Of a stretch of DNA of 63,712 nt, positions 54,470 to 62,952 are shown in pieces. A model generated the notes under the pieces. The model was not told the origin of the DNA and made no database searches. It saw only the letters and a program-made list of their open reading frames with translations. The stretch is from an uncultured Campylobacter sp. (GTDB lineage: Bacteria; Campylobacterota; Campylobacteria; Campylobacterales; Campylobacteraceae), in the NCBI RefSeq assembly GCF_938045625.1, contig NZ_CALIAV010000056.1, positions 1-63,712 of the forward strand. The letters run 5' to 3'. Both the position numbers and the translations under genes were made by a program. Position 1 is the stretch's first letter, and every line of letters begins with the position of its first letter.

Positions 54470-54498
54470 TTGACATTTCACATAAAATAAGCTATGAT
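54470..54498 (+). promoter_or_regulatory. Canonical sigma-70 promoter of the HTH-nuclease cassette
   Basis: TTGACA, a 17-base spacer, then TATGAT: a textbook promoter. It starts 53 bases before the HTH gene start codon. Campylobacter promoters usually lack a -35, so this one may have come from elsewhere. Confidence 0.75.
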
Positions 54499-54522
54499 TT
54501 TAAAAAATTAAAGAGGCGACAT

Positions 54523-55035
54523 ATGGTAAAAAAACAGCTACTAAGAGAGCGATTAAAAGGGATAGATTTGCGGCTAGTAGATTTAGCGGAGCTTTTAAAA
54601 ATTTCCCGTCCTACGGCTTATAAATTTATAGAACTATACGAAATCGGACAAAGAGATAAATTTGACTCTAAAATTTTGAGATTTTTCGACTACGTCTGCC
54701 AAAACGACATCAACAAAATGGATGCCATATCGTTTATCTTAAACAACATATCGATGCCAGAAAATCAAAGCAACGAAGATAAAAAACAACAAATCACAAA
54801 TTTGCTAAAAAAGGATAACGAAGTGAAGGTAAATTTCATAGAAAAGTTAACTCAGGTCGATATTTTCGACCCAATTTTGGGTTATTTGCTCGAGTGCGAA
54901 AAAATAATAACATCAAATAATAGGTCTAGAAAAAAAGAGTTAAGCGACGATGAAGATAAAAAACTTGAAGCGTTAAAACAGTTTTATAATGCGCTCGGGT
55001 TTAAGCTAAATATCAAAGGAGAAAAAAATGCGTAA
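54523..55035 (+). CDS. Helix-turn-helix protein upstream of the OLD nuclease
   Basis: A 170-residue protein. An N-terminal HTH is visible: DLRLVDLAELLKISRPTAYK (about residues 15-35). The rest is charged and helical, with a coiled-coil-like C-terminus; no known effector domain. It ends inside the start of the nuclease gene (8-base overlap), so the two are coupled. Probable regulator or defence-system partner. Codon use is much more AT-rich than in moeA, a sign of transfer. Confidence 0.7.
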   Translation: MVKKQLLRERLKGIDLRLVDLAELLKISRPTAYKFIELYEIGQRDKFDSKILRFFDYVCQNDINKMDAISFILNNISMPENQSNEDKKQQITNLLKKDNEVKVNFIEKLTQVDIFDPILGYLLECEKIITSNNRSRKKELSDDEDKKLEALKQFYNALGFKLNIKGEKNA

Positions 55036-56961
55036 AATCAGTATCTCAAACTACAGAAATATAGGCATAGATGCGCCTGCGGAGCTAAAAATACCGCAAG
55101 ACGGCGGGCTAATAGTCCTTTTGGGCGAAAACAACGTCGGTAAAAGCAATGTGCTTTCTGCTATATATACCTTGCAAAGCGGAGTTATAAATAAAGGCGA
55201 TGAGCCAAATTTCTTTGACACTGCAGAAAAGATAAGTATCGAATATTTTACTAAAGCAACCAAAGCAGACAACGATGTCGCAATAGAAAATACAAACAAT
55301 ACAAAAGCGCCAAAGTACAGTCAAAAAGATGAATCGAAAACGTGTAAAAACTCAAATAAAGATGGCATTTTAAAATTTAGCGTAACTTCTGATAACAACA
55401 AAGCTTTATTGGACACAAATGATGCAAAAACGTATTTTGATAATATAGAAAAACTAGTCATGTGGTATAAGGATAATAGCTATAACATAGTGGGGGATAG
55501 AAATATAGTAAAAAGCAGAACAACACTTTACAAATTTGAAAATGATGTAAAGGCAGCTTTTTTGGCAGGCAATATTGAAGAACTTAAGATACATTATACA
55601 TCTATATATAAAATATGCGAGGAGTTAAAAAATATGTCGAAAATTTGAAATACGAAAATAGAAAAATCACACTACCTAGCTTTATAACCATAAATGAAAC
55701 CAAAAAATATAATGAGAAAATGCCTAATAATATATTTTTCTACCTTGAAAAAGAAATTAGAAATTTAGACTTGCAAACAAAGCCCAGCAGCATAGCAAAT
55801 AGTCGTTTTTTTCAAGCACTATTTAAGGCCACCAATGTAGAAATAGCCAGAGTACAAACCTCCTATGAAAAATCTAAAGAAAAAGAAACTGCTAGTTTTT
55901 ATAAAAAAGCCGAAAAAGATATAAACAAATCCATAAAAGGTACCGTGAATAAAAGATTTAATGAGCTATATTATAAAACCGCCAATAATGAAATTTATGA
56001 ATTCGAGGTGATATTAGAGGCTGAAAATATTTCATTAAGCATAACCAAAAACGGCGAACCGATAAGTCTAAGCGAGCAAAGTGTCGGATTTAAAAAATTC
56101 TTTAATCTATTTTTTAACTTTTTATACCAAGACAAAGTAGGATATGGCGATATAATCCTGATAGACGAAGTGGAAAATCATCTAAGCATACCGGCCCAAA
56201 AGGATATTCGTAAATTTTTAAAAGAATTTGGACAAAAACGCGGTATAACCTTTATCGTTTCTACTCACTCAAATCATATTTTAGATATTCGCCATCTTGA
56301 CGAGATAAGGATAGTAAAATCCGATAAAAAAGGCTCCACGATCATAAATGATTTTTATATCATACCAGATCACGAAGCTGACACCTTAGCTGAAATAAAA
56401 AGAAGTCTCGGCACAGGATATCTTAGTCTGGTGGGATATAATGATAAGCTTATATTTGTGGAGGGAATAACAGACTATAACTACCTAACGGCTATGAATT
56501 TTTTGTACGAAAAAGAGCGAAACAGCGAGGAGAAGTTACTGTTTTTACCGATAAGCGGACTTGGCAAGGTGGATAATAAAACTAAAAATAGTAGAAATAC
56601 AGTTGCTACGCCTACTCAAGAAAATATAGCAAATGAACTAAAAATGCTAGCCAGAATGGCAAAAGACGGCAGAGCGCTACTTTTAGTAGATGGCGACAGG
56701 GCGGGACAAGCTATGATGCAGTTAAATGACGATAAATTTATAGCCATACCAAACAATGAACAATTTAAAGAAAAGTATCCAAATTTTAAAGAAATAGAAG
56801 ATTTTTTTAGTGACGAGCTAAGAAATGAATTTGAAATGAATGAAAAATCAAGCGATATGTCAAGCAAATTTAAAAATGAAGTCGAGCAAGGCAAAATCAA
56901 AATAGACGAAAAAACCAAAGACAAGTTCTTTGAGCTGTTCAACTACCTGTCAACATTTTAG
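55028..56961 (+). pseudogene. OLD-family ATPase/TOPRIM nuclease, split by one frameshift
   Basis: With one frameshift corrected this is a protein of about 645 residues. N-terminal part (55028-55648): ABC-type ATPase half with Walker A GENNVGKSN (about residue 37). Second part (55615-56961): signature SLSEQSVGFKKF, Walker B IILIDEVENHL, switch histidine STHSNHI, then a TOPRIM domain with the glutamate in FVEGITDYN and the acidic pair in LLLVDGDRAG. OLD nucleases use this fold in phage defence. The break lies in GAGGAGTTAAAAAATATG: a -1 shift at A-AAA-AAT joins the frames exactly. Pseudogene, sequencing error or programmed frameshift; see findings. A terminator follows. Confidence 0.8.
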
Positions 56962-56966
56962 CCGCT

Positions 56967-57008
56967 AAAAGCCAAGATCTCTTTTTTTGTCTTGGCTTTT
57001 CCTTTTTT
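56967..57008 (+). terminator. Rho-independent terminator after the nuclease gene
   Basis: AAAAGCCAAGA, a T-rich loop, TCTTGGCTTTT, then CCTTTTTTT: a perfect eleven-pair stem followed by a T-tract. It ends the HTH-nuclease unit and abuts the stop of the convergent HAD gene. Confidence 0.85.
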
Positions 57009-57596
57009 TCACTCAAACACCCTATAATGCGCCTCGTCGGCAAACTCCAGCATCTCCTTATCACCCCTGCTGTCGCCGTATGCGATCACGCGCTCAAAGG
57101 CGTCCGTGTCGTACGCCTCGCGCACGCGGCGCACCTTCTCCGCGCCGTAGCAGTTGGCGCCGTCGATCTCGCCCGTTATCACGCCGCCCTTTTTCTTGAT
57201 ACGAGTGCCTATTAGCTCCAGCCCCTGCGCCCTGCACCACGGAGCTAGCCAGTCCTCGAGCGACGCCGTCACGATCACGACTTTGTCGCCGTTTGCCTTA
57301 TACTCGGCGATCTTTGCCATCGCAGAAAATTTCACGATATCTTCGATGTGCGTGTTTGAGTATTTTTTGCAAATTTGAGCGAATTTATCCGCGCTCATGC
57401 CAGCAAAAAAGTACGTCATCAGCCGCCTGCGAGCGTAGTTGTTGCTGCAAATTTTTAGCTTATAGCCGATCAAAACGGGCGAAAGCCAAAAAATCCCCCT
57501 AAAAAATTTCTTAAATCCTACGACGTAGGCGATAAACTCGAGCAGCGAGTCGTCGCGCGTGATCGTCCCGTCAAAGTCGAATAAAACCAGATTCAT
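57009..57596 (-). CDS. HAD-IB family phosphatase (SerB-like)
   Basis: A 195-residue HAD-IB hydrolase. The nucleophile motif FDFDGTITRDDS (residues 6-17), motif II VIVTASLEDW (about 105) and the aspartate pair in AYGDSRGDKEMLEFAD (about 172) are intact. The fold is that of phosphoserine phosphatase and related lipid-phosphate or nucleotidase members; substrate unknown. It converges on the nuclease cassette. Confidence 0.88.
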   Translation of the reverse strand: MNLVLFDFDGTITRDDSLLEFIAYVVGFKKFFRGIFWLSPVLIGYKLKICSNNYARRRLMTYFFAGMSADKFAQICKKYSNTHIEDIVKFSAMAKIAEYKANGDKVVIVTASLEDWLAPWCRAQGLELIGTRIKKKGGVITGEIDGANCYGAEKVRRVREAYDTDAFERVIAYGDSRGDKEMLEFADEAHYRVFE

Positions 57597-57706
57597 CTTC
57601 GTCTCAAATTTTAAATTTGCGCGATTATACCGCGCTAGCGTTAAGGGACGGCAAATTTAGCCAGGTTTTTGTCCCGCAAATTTACTTTCTTTTTTGCGCT
57701 CCGAGC

Positions 57707-58351
57707 TTAGCGGCTAAATTTCCCCTCAAGGCTCTTTAGCACGTATTTTATAAGCTCCAGTCCCTTTGAGCGGTGCGAGATTTTTAGCTTTACTTCATCG
57801 TCTAGCTCGCCAAGCGTACGCGTAAAGCCTTTGGGGATAAAAAGACTATCGTAGCCAAAGCCGTTGCTGCCGCGCTCCTGGCAAATCGCCGTACCGTGCA
57901 TAAAGCCGTGCGCCGTAAAGTCGCCAAGCTTTGAGCTAACCGCGATACAAGCGGTGTAAAACGCGGGCGAACTAGTTAAATTTAGCGCATTTAGCTCGGC
58001 TATCAGCTTTGCGCGGTTACTAGCATCGGTCGCGCTTTTGCCCGTTATCTGCCCCTGCTCGTTCATATCGCTAAATCTCGCGGAGTAAATCCCAGGCCTG
58101 CCGCCAAGAGCCTCCACGCTGATGCCGCTATCATCGCTTAGAGCGATAAACTCGTCCGCCAAATTTAGCTCGCGCAGTTTAGCATGCACCGCGCGAGCTT
58201 TGATTAGCGCGTTTGCGGCAAATGTCGCGCCGTCCTCGACGATCTCAAAGGGTTCGCAAATTTCGCGCAGTGCGTAAATTTCGTAATCTTTTAAAAAATC
58301 TTTTATTTCGCGTACTTTGTCGGAGTTGGATGTTGCTAAAGCTATTTTCAA
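57707..58351 (-). CDS. rdgB: XTP/dITP diphosphatase (non-canonical purine NTP pyrophosphatase)
   Basis: A 214-residue HAM1/RdgB protein that hydrolyses ITP, dITP and XTP and prevents their use in DNA and RNA. Motifs: ATSNSDKVREI at the start, EDGATFAANALIKA (about residue 43), LSDDSGISVEALGGRPG (about 72) and FGYDSLFIPKG (about 155). It is slightly longer than E. coli RdgB (197) because of small insertions. Single gene. Confidence 0.95.
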   Translation of the reverse strand: MKIALATSNSDKVREIKDFLKDYEIYALREICEPFEIVEDGATFAANALIKARAVHAKLRELNLADEFIALSDDSGISVEALGGRPGIYSARFSDMNEQGQITGKSATDASNRAKLIAELNALNLTSSPAFYTACIAVSSKLGDFTAHGFMHGTAICQERGSNGFGYDSLFIPKGFTRTLGELDDEVKLKISHRSKGLELIKYVLKSLEGKFSR

Positions 58352-58551
58352 AATTTTTCCTTTTTCTAGCTTGTCTTTTTGGTTCTTTTTACGTAGCTTG
58401 CTAAAATTTCGCTCGGCAGGCTACGTGCCTAGCCTACGCAAAATTTCATCTACGCAACCGTAAAAATAATCCAAAAATACTTCGCTACGCTATTTTTATC
58501 CCGCGCATTTTATCAAATTCGGCTTTAATTTACGTATTATCAAAATTCGGG

Positions 58552-58557
58552 TAAAAT
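58552..58557 (+). promoter_or_regulatory. Probable -10 box of the MFS gene
   Basis: TAAAAT preceded by GGG, 22 bases before the MFS start, with an AAGGA site between. One mismatch from the consensus. Confidence 0.4.
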
Positions 58558-58579
58558 CACTCCTTTAAAAGGAAAATTT

Positions 58580-59887
58580 ATGATAGTAAAAAGCGCATTA
58601 CCATTATCTTTTATCATCGGCAGCAGGTTTTTTGGACTATTTATCATTTTGCCCGTTATCAGCGTCTATGCGCTCGAGCTTGAGGGGGCGACCGAGTTTC
58701 TAGTCGGCGTTCTCATCGGTGTTTACGCGATGTCGCAGATCACGTTTCAGGTAGTTTTTGGCTACGTCTCCGACCGCTTCGGGCGCAAAAACTCGATGCT
58801 GATTGGACTGCTAGTTTTCATCGCGGGAGCTGCGATCTGCGCAGTGGCAACTGATATCTATACGATGATTTTTGGTAGATTTATCCAGGGTGCGGGCGCG
58901 ATAGGAGCCGTGGCGATCGCGCTGATGAGCGATATGACTAAAGAAGAAGTGCGCGGACACGCGATGGCGATGATGGGCGCGTTTATCGGCATTAGCTTTA
59001 CGCTTTCTATGATACTTTCGCCGATACTTAGCGCCAAATACGGCCTTTCAAGCCTCTTTTACCTCTCGATCGCGGTTACGGTCGTTTGTATCGTGCTTTT
59101 ATACACAGCTGTTGGCGAGGAGCCTAAATTTACGCATTCGCAGGCCAAAATGCCGGCCGTGAAGCTGCTCTCAAACAGAAATTTACTACTCATGAACATC
59201 AGCAACTTCATGCAAAAAATGCTGATGTCGGCGGCCTTTATCGTGATTCCGATCGCCATCGTGAAGTATTTTGGCATGGACAAAAAGGACCTCAGCGGCA
59301 TCTACTCGGTTGCGACGGTGTTTGGCTTTATCGCGATGGGTATCGGCGGCGCGATCGGCGAAACAAAGCGCATAACAAAGCAAATTTTAGTCATCGGCGT
59401 ATCGCTTTTCGTCGTTTGCTACGGACTTTTCGCGCTCTCGCTCGGACACAAACCGCTATTTTACGCGGGCGTGATTATATTTTTTATCGGCTTTAACCTG
59501 CACGAACCGATCTTGCAATCAATGGCGTCCAAATTTAGTAAAGTGAGCCAAAAAGGTGCGGTTTTAGGTATCTTTAACGCATTTGGCTACATGGGAAGCT
59601 TTATCGGCGGTATCGGCGGCGGCACTTTGCTTAAATTTTACGGCCTTAGCGCGCTTTCCGCCGTCGTGACGGTGCTTTGCGTCGTGTGGCTGATCGCGCT
59701 AAAATGGCTAGATAATCCAAATATCTTTAAAAATATCTATCTGCCGTCTAACACGGACGCTGATCTAGCCGAGATCGAAAAGCAAAAAGGCGTCGTAGAG
59801 TGCTACAAAAACGTGCAAAATCTCGTCGTAAAATACAACTCCAAGCTCACTAACGAGGCCGAGATAAAGCAAATTTTAGGCGTTTAG
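58580..59887 (+). CDS. MFS transporter, YajR-like with C-terminal domain
   Basis: A 435-residue major facilitator with twelve helices. The A-motif GYVSDRFGRKNSM lies between helices 2 and 3 (about residue 57). A cytoplasmic C-terminal extension of about 55 residues after helix 12 resembles the YAM domain of YajR. Substrate unknown; related proteins export small molecules. Confidence 0.85.
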   Translation: MIVKSALPLSFIIGSRFFGLFIILPVISVYALELEGATEFLVGVLIGVYAMSQITFQVVFGYVSDRFGRKNSMLIGLLVFIAGAAICAVATDIYTMIFGRFIQGAGAIGAVAIALMSDMTKEEVRGHAMAMMGAFIGISFTLSMILSPILSAKYGLSSLFYLSIAVTVVCIVLLYTAVGEEPKFTHSQAKMPAVKLLSNRNLLLMNISNFMQKMLMSAAFIVIPIAIVKYFGMDKKDLSGIYSVATVFGFIAMGIGGAIGETKRITKQILVIGVSLFVVCYGLFALSLGHKPLFYAGVIIFFIGFNLHEPILQSMASKFSKVSQKGAVLGIFNAFGYMGSFIGGIGGGTLLKFYGLSALSAVVTVLCVVWLIALKWLDNPNIFKNIYLPSNTDADLAEIEKQKGVVECYKNVQNLVVKYNSKLTNEAEIKQILGV

Positions 59888-60054
59888 AGAGCTTTGCGGA
59901 CGGTAAAATTTACCGAGTCCGTCCCGAGCAAAACGCCGAAATTTCGGCTCGTGCGCCATTTGATAACGCAACGACGCCTGTCATGTAAATTTAGCCGATT
60001 TTTAGCTATTTTTAAATACTATTATCAAAATCTAATCTCAAAAAAGGACAAAAA

Positions 60055-60549
60055 ATGAGCGATCTAAAAAAACAAATCGACGAGCTTTTCCAGGACAAAA
60101 AGATGTCCGTTTACGATGCGGCTAAACAGCTAAACGTACGCGAATACGAAATCTTGCAGTACCGCGGCGATGACGAATTTAAGGAAGTCGGCGCAGAAAA
60201 TTTGATGAAAATTTTTGAAGAAGTCAGCACTTGGGGCGAGATGCTTTTCATCAAAAATACGCCCGAGTTTATCATCGAGATCAAAGTGAGCGTGCCTATG
60301 CCTAAAAAGGCGAGAGGATTTTTAAATTTCACCGATAAAAGCGGCTTTTTGGGCGGCCACCTAAAAGAAGAATCAATCGCAAGCATCGGCTTAGTAAGCA
60401 CTAAATTTATGGGTTTTCTCGGACACAGCCTGCACTTTTACGACGCGGATCACAACGTGATCTTTAAGCTTTTCGTAAATCGCAACGAAAAAATGAAACT
60501 AGACGAAGCGCAAGAGCAAAAATTCCTAGCGCTGAAAAACAGCCTTTGA
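60055..60549 (+). CDS. hutX: Haem utilisation carrier protein HutX/ChuX-like
   Basis: A 164-residue cytosolic haem-handling protein. The family core EVSTWGEMLFIKNTPE (about residues 55-70), then FLGGHLKEESIASIGLVS, MGFLGHSLHFYDADHNVIFKLFVNRNEK, closely matches HutX/ChuX. It takes up haem in the cytoplasm before degradation by HugZ-type oxygenases. It stands alone, so the rest of the haem locus is elsewhere. An AAGGA site precedes the start. Confidence 0.85.
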   Translation: MSDLKKQIDELFQDKKMSVYDAAKQLNVREYEILQYRGDDEFKEVGAENLMKIFEEVSTWGEMLFIKNTPEFIIEIKVSVPMPKKARGFLNFTDKSGFLGGHLKEESIASIGLVSTKFMGFLGHSLHFYDADHNVIFKLFVNRNEKMKLDEAQEQKFLALKNSL

Positions 60550-60587
60550 TTTTAGCCAGCTTTGCCGCGCGTAAATTTTAAGGTTTT

Positions 60588-61889
60588 ATGATGTCTAAAA
60601 TTTGCAAAATTTACGACGTTTTGATAATCGGAGCGGGCGCGGCGGGGCTATTTTTGGCGGCGAATTTACGCGGTAAAAGCGTCACCATACTCGAAAAAAA
60701 CGCAACTCCCGGCAAGAAAATCCTAGCTAGCGGCGGCGGCAGGTGTAACGTCACAAACCGCCGCATAGACGCATCAAACTACCTCGGTGACGCAAATTTC
60801 GTCAAAAATATCCTAAAAAACCTAGACTTCAAAGACGTTTTAAATTTTTTCGGCGAGCTAAAATTTAACGAGCAAAAACAAAACCAATTTTTCTGCGAAA
60901 GCGGCGCCAAAGACGTTTTGGGCGTGCTTTTAAGGCGCGCTAGACAAAGCAGAGCGCAAATACTTTGCGGCGTTTGCGTGAAAAGCGCTAGAAAAATTTT
61001 GACCGATGAAAACGGCCAAATTTTAGACATTTCTCCCGCGCAAAATCGCGATGAAAATTTGACGGATTTTGAGATGAAATTTGATCGCTGCGAGCAAAAT
61101 TTAAACGAAATTTTTGAAGTGCTAGCCGAAAACGGAGATAAATTTTACGCTAAAAATCTCGTCGTAGCTAGCGGTGGACTAAGCTACAAAAGCCTAGGCG
61201 CCAGCGATATCGGCTACGAAATAGCGCAGGGCTTTGGTATCTGCGTCATCCCGCCCGCGCCCGCACTCGTAGGATTTACCGTGCAAAAAGACGAGTTTTG
61301 GTTTAAAAATTTAAGCGGAGTTTGCTTTCCGGCCCAGATTAGCGTAGCTTGCGCAAACAAAAATGCCGCAAACCGCGAGCCAAAAATGCCGCGCAAATTT
61401 GCAGGTGACATACTTTTCACTCACAAAGGCATAAGCGGACCGGCCGTGCTAAATGCTTCGCTTTTTTGGCGAAAGGGCTTGATGGCGATAAATTTTTGCC
61501 CGAATTTTAGCATCGAAACCGCGCAAAAAAGCAAAAAACAGCTCAGCACCGTCCTGCCGCTACCTAGGCGATTTACGCTCGAGTTTTTGCGCGCGGCGGG
61601 GCTTAGCGACAAACCTTACGGCGAGTACAAGGCGGATGAAATGGCGAAAATCTCGCGGCTATTTGCGTACGAATTTGCGCCTGCGGGTACGTTTGGCTTC
61701 GAGCGAGCTGAAGTAACAAAAGGCGGCGTAGATACGGACACACTAGACGTAAACTGCGGCTACAACGGCGCTTGCGGGCTTTACTTTATCGGCGAGGTTT
61801 TAAACGTAACAGGGATGCTAGGCGGGTACAATCTGCATTTTGCGTTTGCGTGCGCGGCAAATTTGGCAAAGCGGTTAAATGCCGAGTAA
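60588..61889 (+). CDS. FAD-dependent oxidoreductase, BaiN/HI0933 family
   Basis: A 433-residue flavoprotein. The Rossmann motif IIGAGAAGLFLA (about residues 12-23) binds FAD; the family mark ASGGGRCNVTN lies near residue 47, and GEVLNVTGMLGGYN near the C-terminus closes the FAD site. The family (YhiN, HI0933) includes flavoproteins of unclear role, one linked to tRNA modification-like folds. Substrate unknown. Two ATGs in tandem give a one-codon start doubt. Confidence 0.88.
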   Translation: MMSKICKIYDVLIIGAGAAGLFLAANLRGKSVTILEKNATPGKKILASGGGRCNVTNRRIDASNYLGDANFVKNILKNLDFKDVLNFFGELKFNEQKQNQFFCESGAKDVLGVLLRRARQSRAQILCGVCVKSARKILTDENGQILDISPAQNRDENLTDFEMKFDRCEQNLNEIFEVLAENGDKFYAKNLVVASGGLSYKSLGASDIGYEIAQGFGICVIPPAPALVGFTVQKDEFWFKNLSGVCFPAQISVACANKNAANREPKMPRKFAGDILFTHKGISGPAVLNASLFWRKGLMAINFCPNFSIETAQKSKKQLSTVLPLPRRFTLEFLRAAGLSDKPYGEYKADEMAKISRLFAYEFAPAGTFGFERAEVTKGGVDTDTLDVNCGYNGACGLYFIGEVLNVTGMLGGYNLHFAFACAANLAKRLNAE

Positions 61890-61951
61890 TGCCGCGACTT
61901 AGTCAAATTTGAGCGGCAAATTTAGCCCGCCTCAAGATCTAATCGCCAAAT

Positions 61952-62692
61952 TTACAGCTCTTTTATCTTTGCTTCCAACTCTGTTTTTAGGCGTTTTGCC
62001 TGCTTCTCATCGCCTTTTTCTAAAATTTTATTTGCTATTTTAAGAGCTTTTTCGTAGTTTTGCAGCGCTTCTTTTTTATTGCCAAGCCCCACCAGATCGC
62101 CCGCCATCAGCGCATAATACTTCGCGCGTAGCAAATTTACGCCGTCTGCGCCAAAAACCTCTTCGCAAATCCTAAACGCGACGGCGTGTTTTACGTATGC
62201 GCCGTTAAAGTCGCCCGTTTTATAGAGCGTATCGCCTAGCCCCGCGTAGCAGCTCATCAGATCTTTTTGCATATTCTCGCCGCCTAGCTCATAGCATCTG
62301 ATCGCCATGCCGAAATTCGCTATCGCCTCATCGTATCTCCCAAGTGCTGACTGCACGCTAGCCACGCCGTGATAGGACTTTGCTAGCGCTTTGTGCTCTT
62401 TGCCGAGCCCTTTTTGTAAAATTTTTAGCGAACGCTCATAGGCCTCAAGCGCCTTTTGCGGCTCGCCTGCTAGCATAAAAAACGCGCCTGCGTTATTTAG
62501 CGCCATTATAGTGCTTTCATTCTCCTCGCCGTACTCGGCTAGGCAAATTTGAGCGGCTTTTTCGCCCGCTATCGCTGTAGCCGCAGCATCGCGATCAGGC
62601 TTTATAAACTCATCTATGCTGTGCTGCATCGCCTCCTCGCAGCTCGCCCCAAAGAGCCAAATCGGAAGCAGAAAAATTAAAATTTGACGCAT
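61952..62692 (-). CDS. Periplasmic TPR-repeat protein
   Basis: A 246-residue exported protein: signal peptide (MRQILIFLLPIWLFGAS) with a possible lipobox at the following cysteine. Five or six TPR repeats follow, recognisable in ALEAYERSLKILQKGLG, YDEAIANFGMAIRCYELG and ALQNYEKALKIANKILE, of the kinesin-light-chain type. Probably a protein-protein interaction scaffold; partner unknown. Alone on the minus strand. Confidence 0.8.
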   Translation of the reverse strand: MRQILIFLLPIWLFGASCEEAMQHSIDEFIKPDRDAAATAIAGEKAAQICLAEYGEENESTIMALNNAGAFFMLAGEPQKALEAYERSLKILQKGLGKEHKALAKSYHGVASVQSALGRYDEAIANFGMAIRCYELGGENMQKDLMSCYAGLGDTLYKTGDFNGAYVKHAVAFRICEEVFGADGVNLLRAKYYALMAGDLVGLGNKKEALQNYEKALKIANKILEKGDEKQAKRLKTELEAKIKEL

Positions 62693-62912
62693 AAATTTCC
62701 TTAAAATTTCGCGCTATTATAGTTGTTAAAACTAAAAATTTATATTAATCTTATTTGATTTTCATAAAAATTTACTGCCTCATTCTCTTGTTTTGCAGTC
62801 AAAAGTCAATTAGGCATAAATATAGAGTCTAAAAACTCAAATATATAAAACATTACACATGCCTTTAGAGTAATGAAGCCTAATCAGCAATCTTAAGTTG
62901 GCAAACAAATGG

Positions 62913-62918
62913 TATAAT
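62913..62918 (+). promoter_or_regulatory. -10 box upstream of the SMEK-domain gene
   Basis: A perfect TATAAT 35 bases before the start of the SMEK gene. No good -35 at proper spacing. The leader 62693-62912 holds nothing else I can name. Confidence 0.45.
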
Positions 62919-62952
62919 CTCATTTAAAATTAGAATATATAAAAGGATAATT

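Noticed and set aside
55615..56961. Second half of the OLD nuclease as an independent gene
   Set aside because: It begins in the middle of the ATPase domain and lacks Walker A; the first half supplies it.
58395..58560. Short repeats of the type CTACG / AAAATTTC before the MFS gene
   Set aside because: Imperfect and irregular; no stem of useful length and no similarity to the 148-bp repeat.
59897..59935. Inverted repeat with CGGTAAAATTTACCG after the MFS gene
   Set aside because: Could be a weak terminator, but there is no T-tract after it and AAATTT palindromes are common here; not strong enough to list as a feature.
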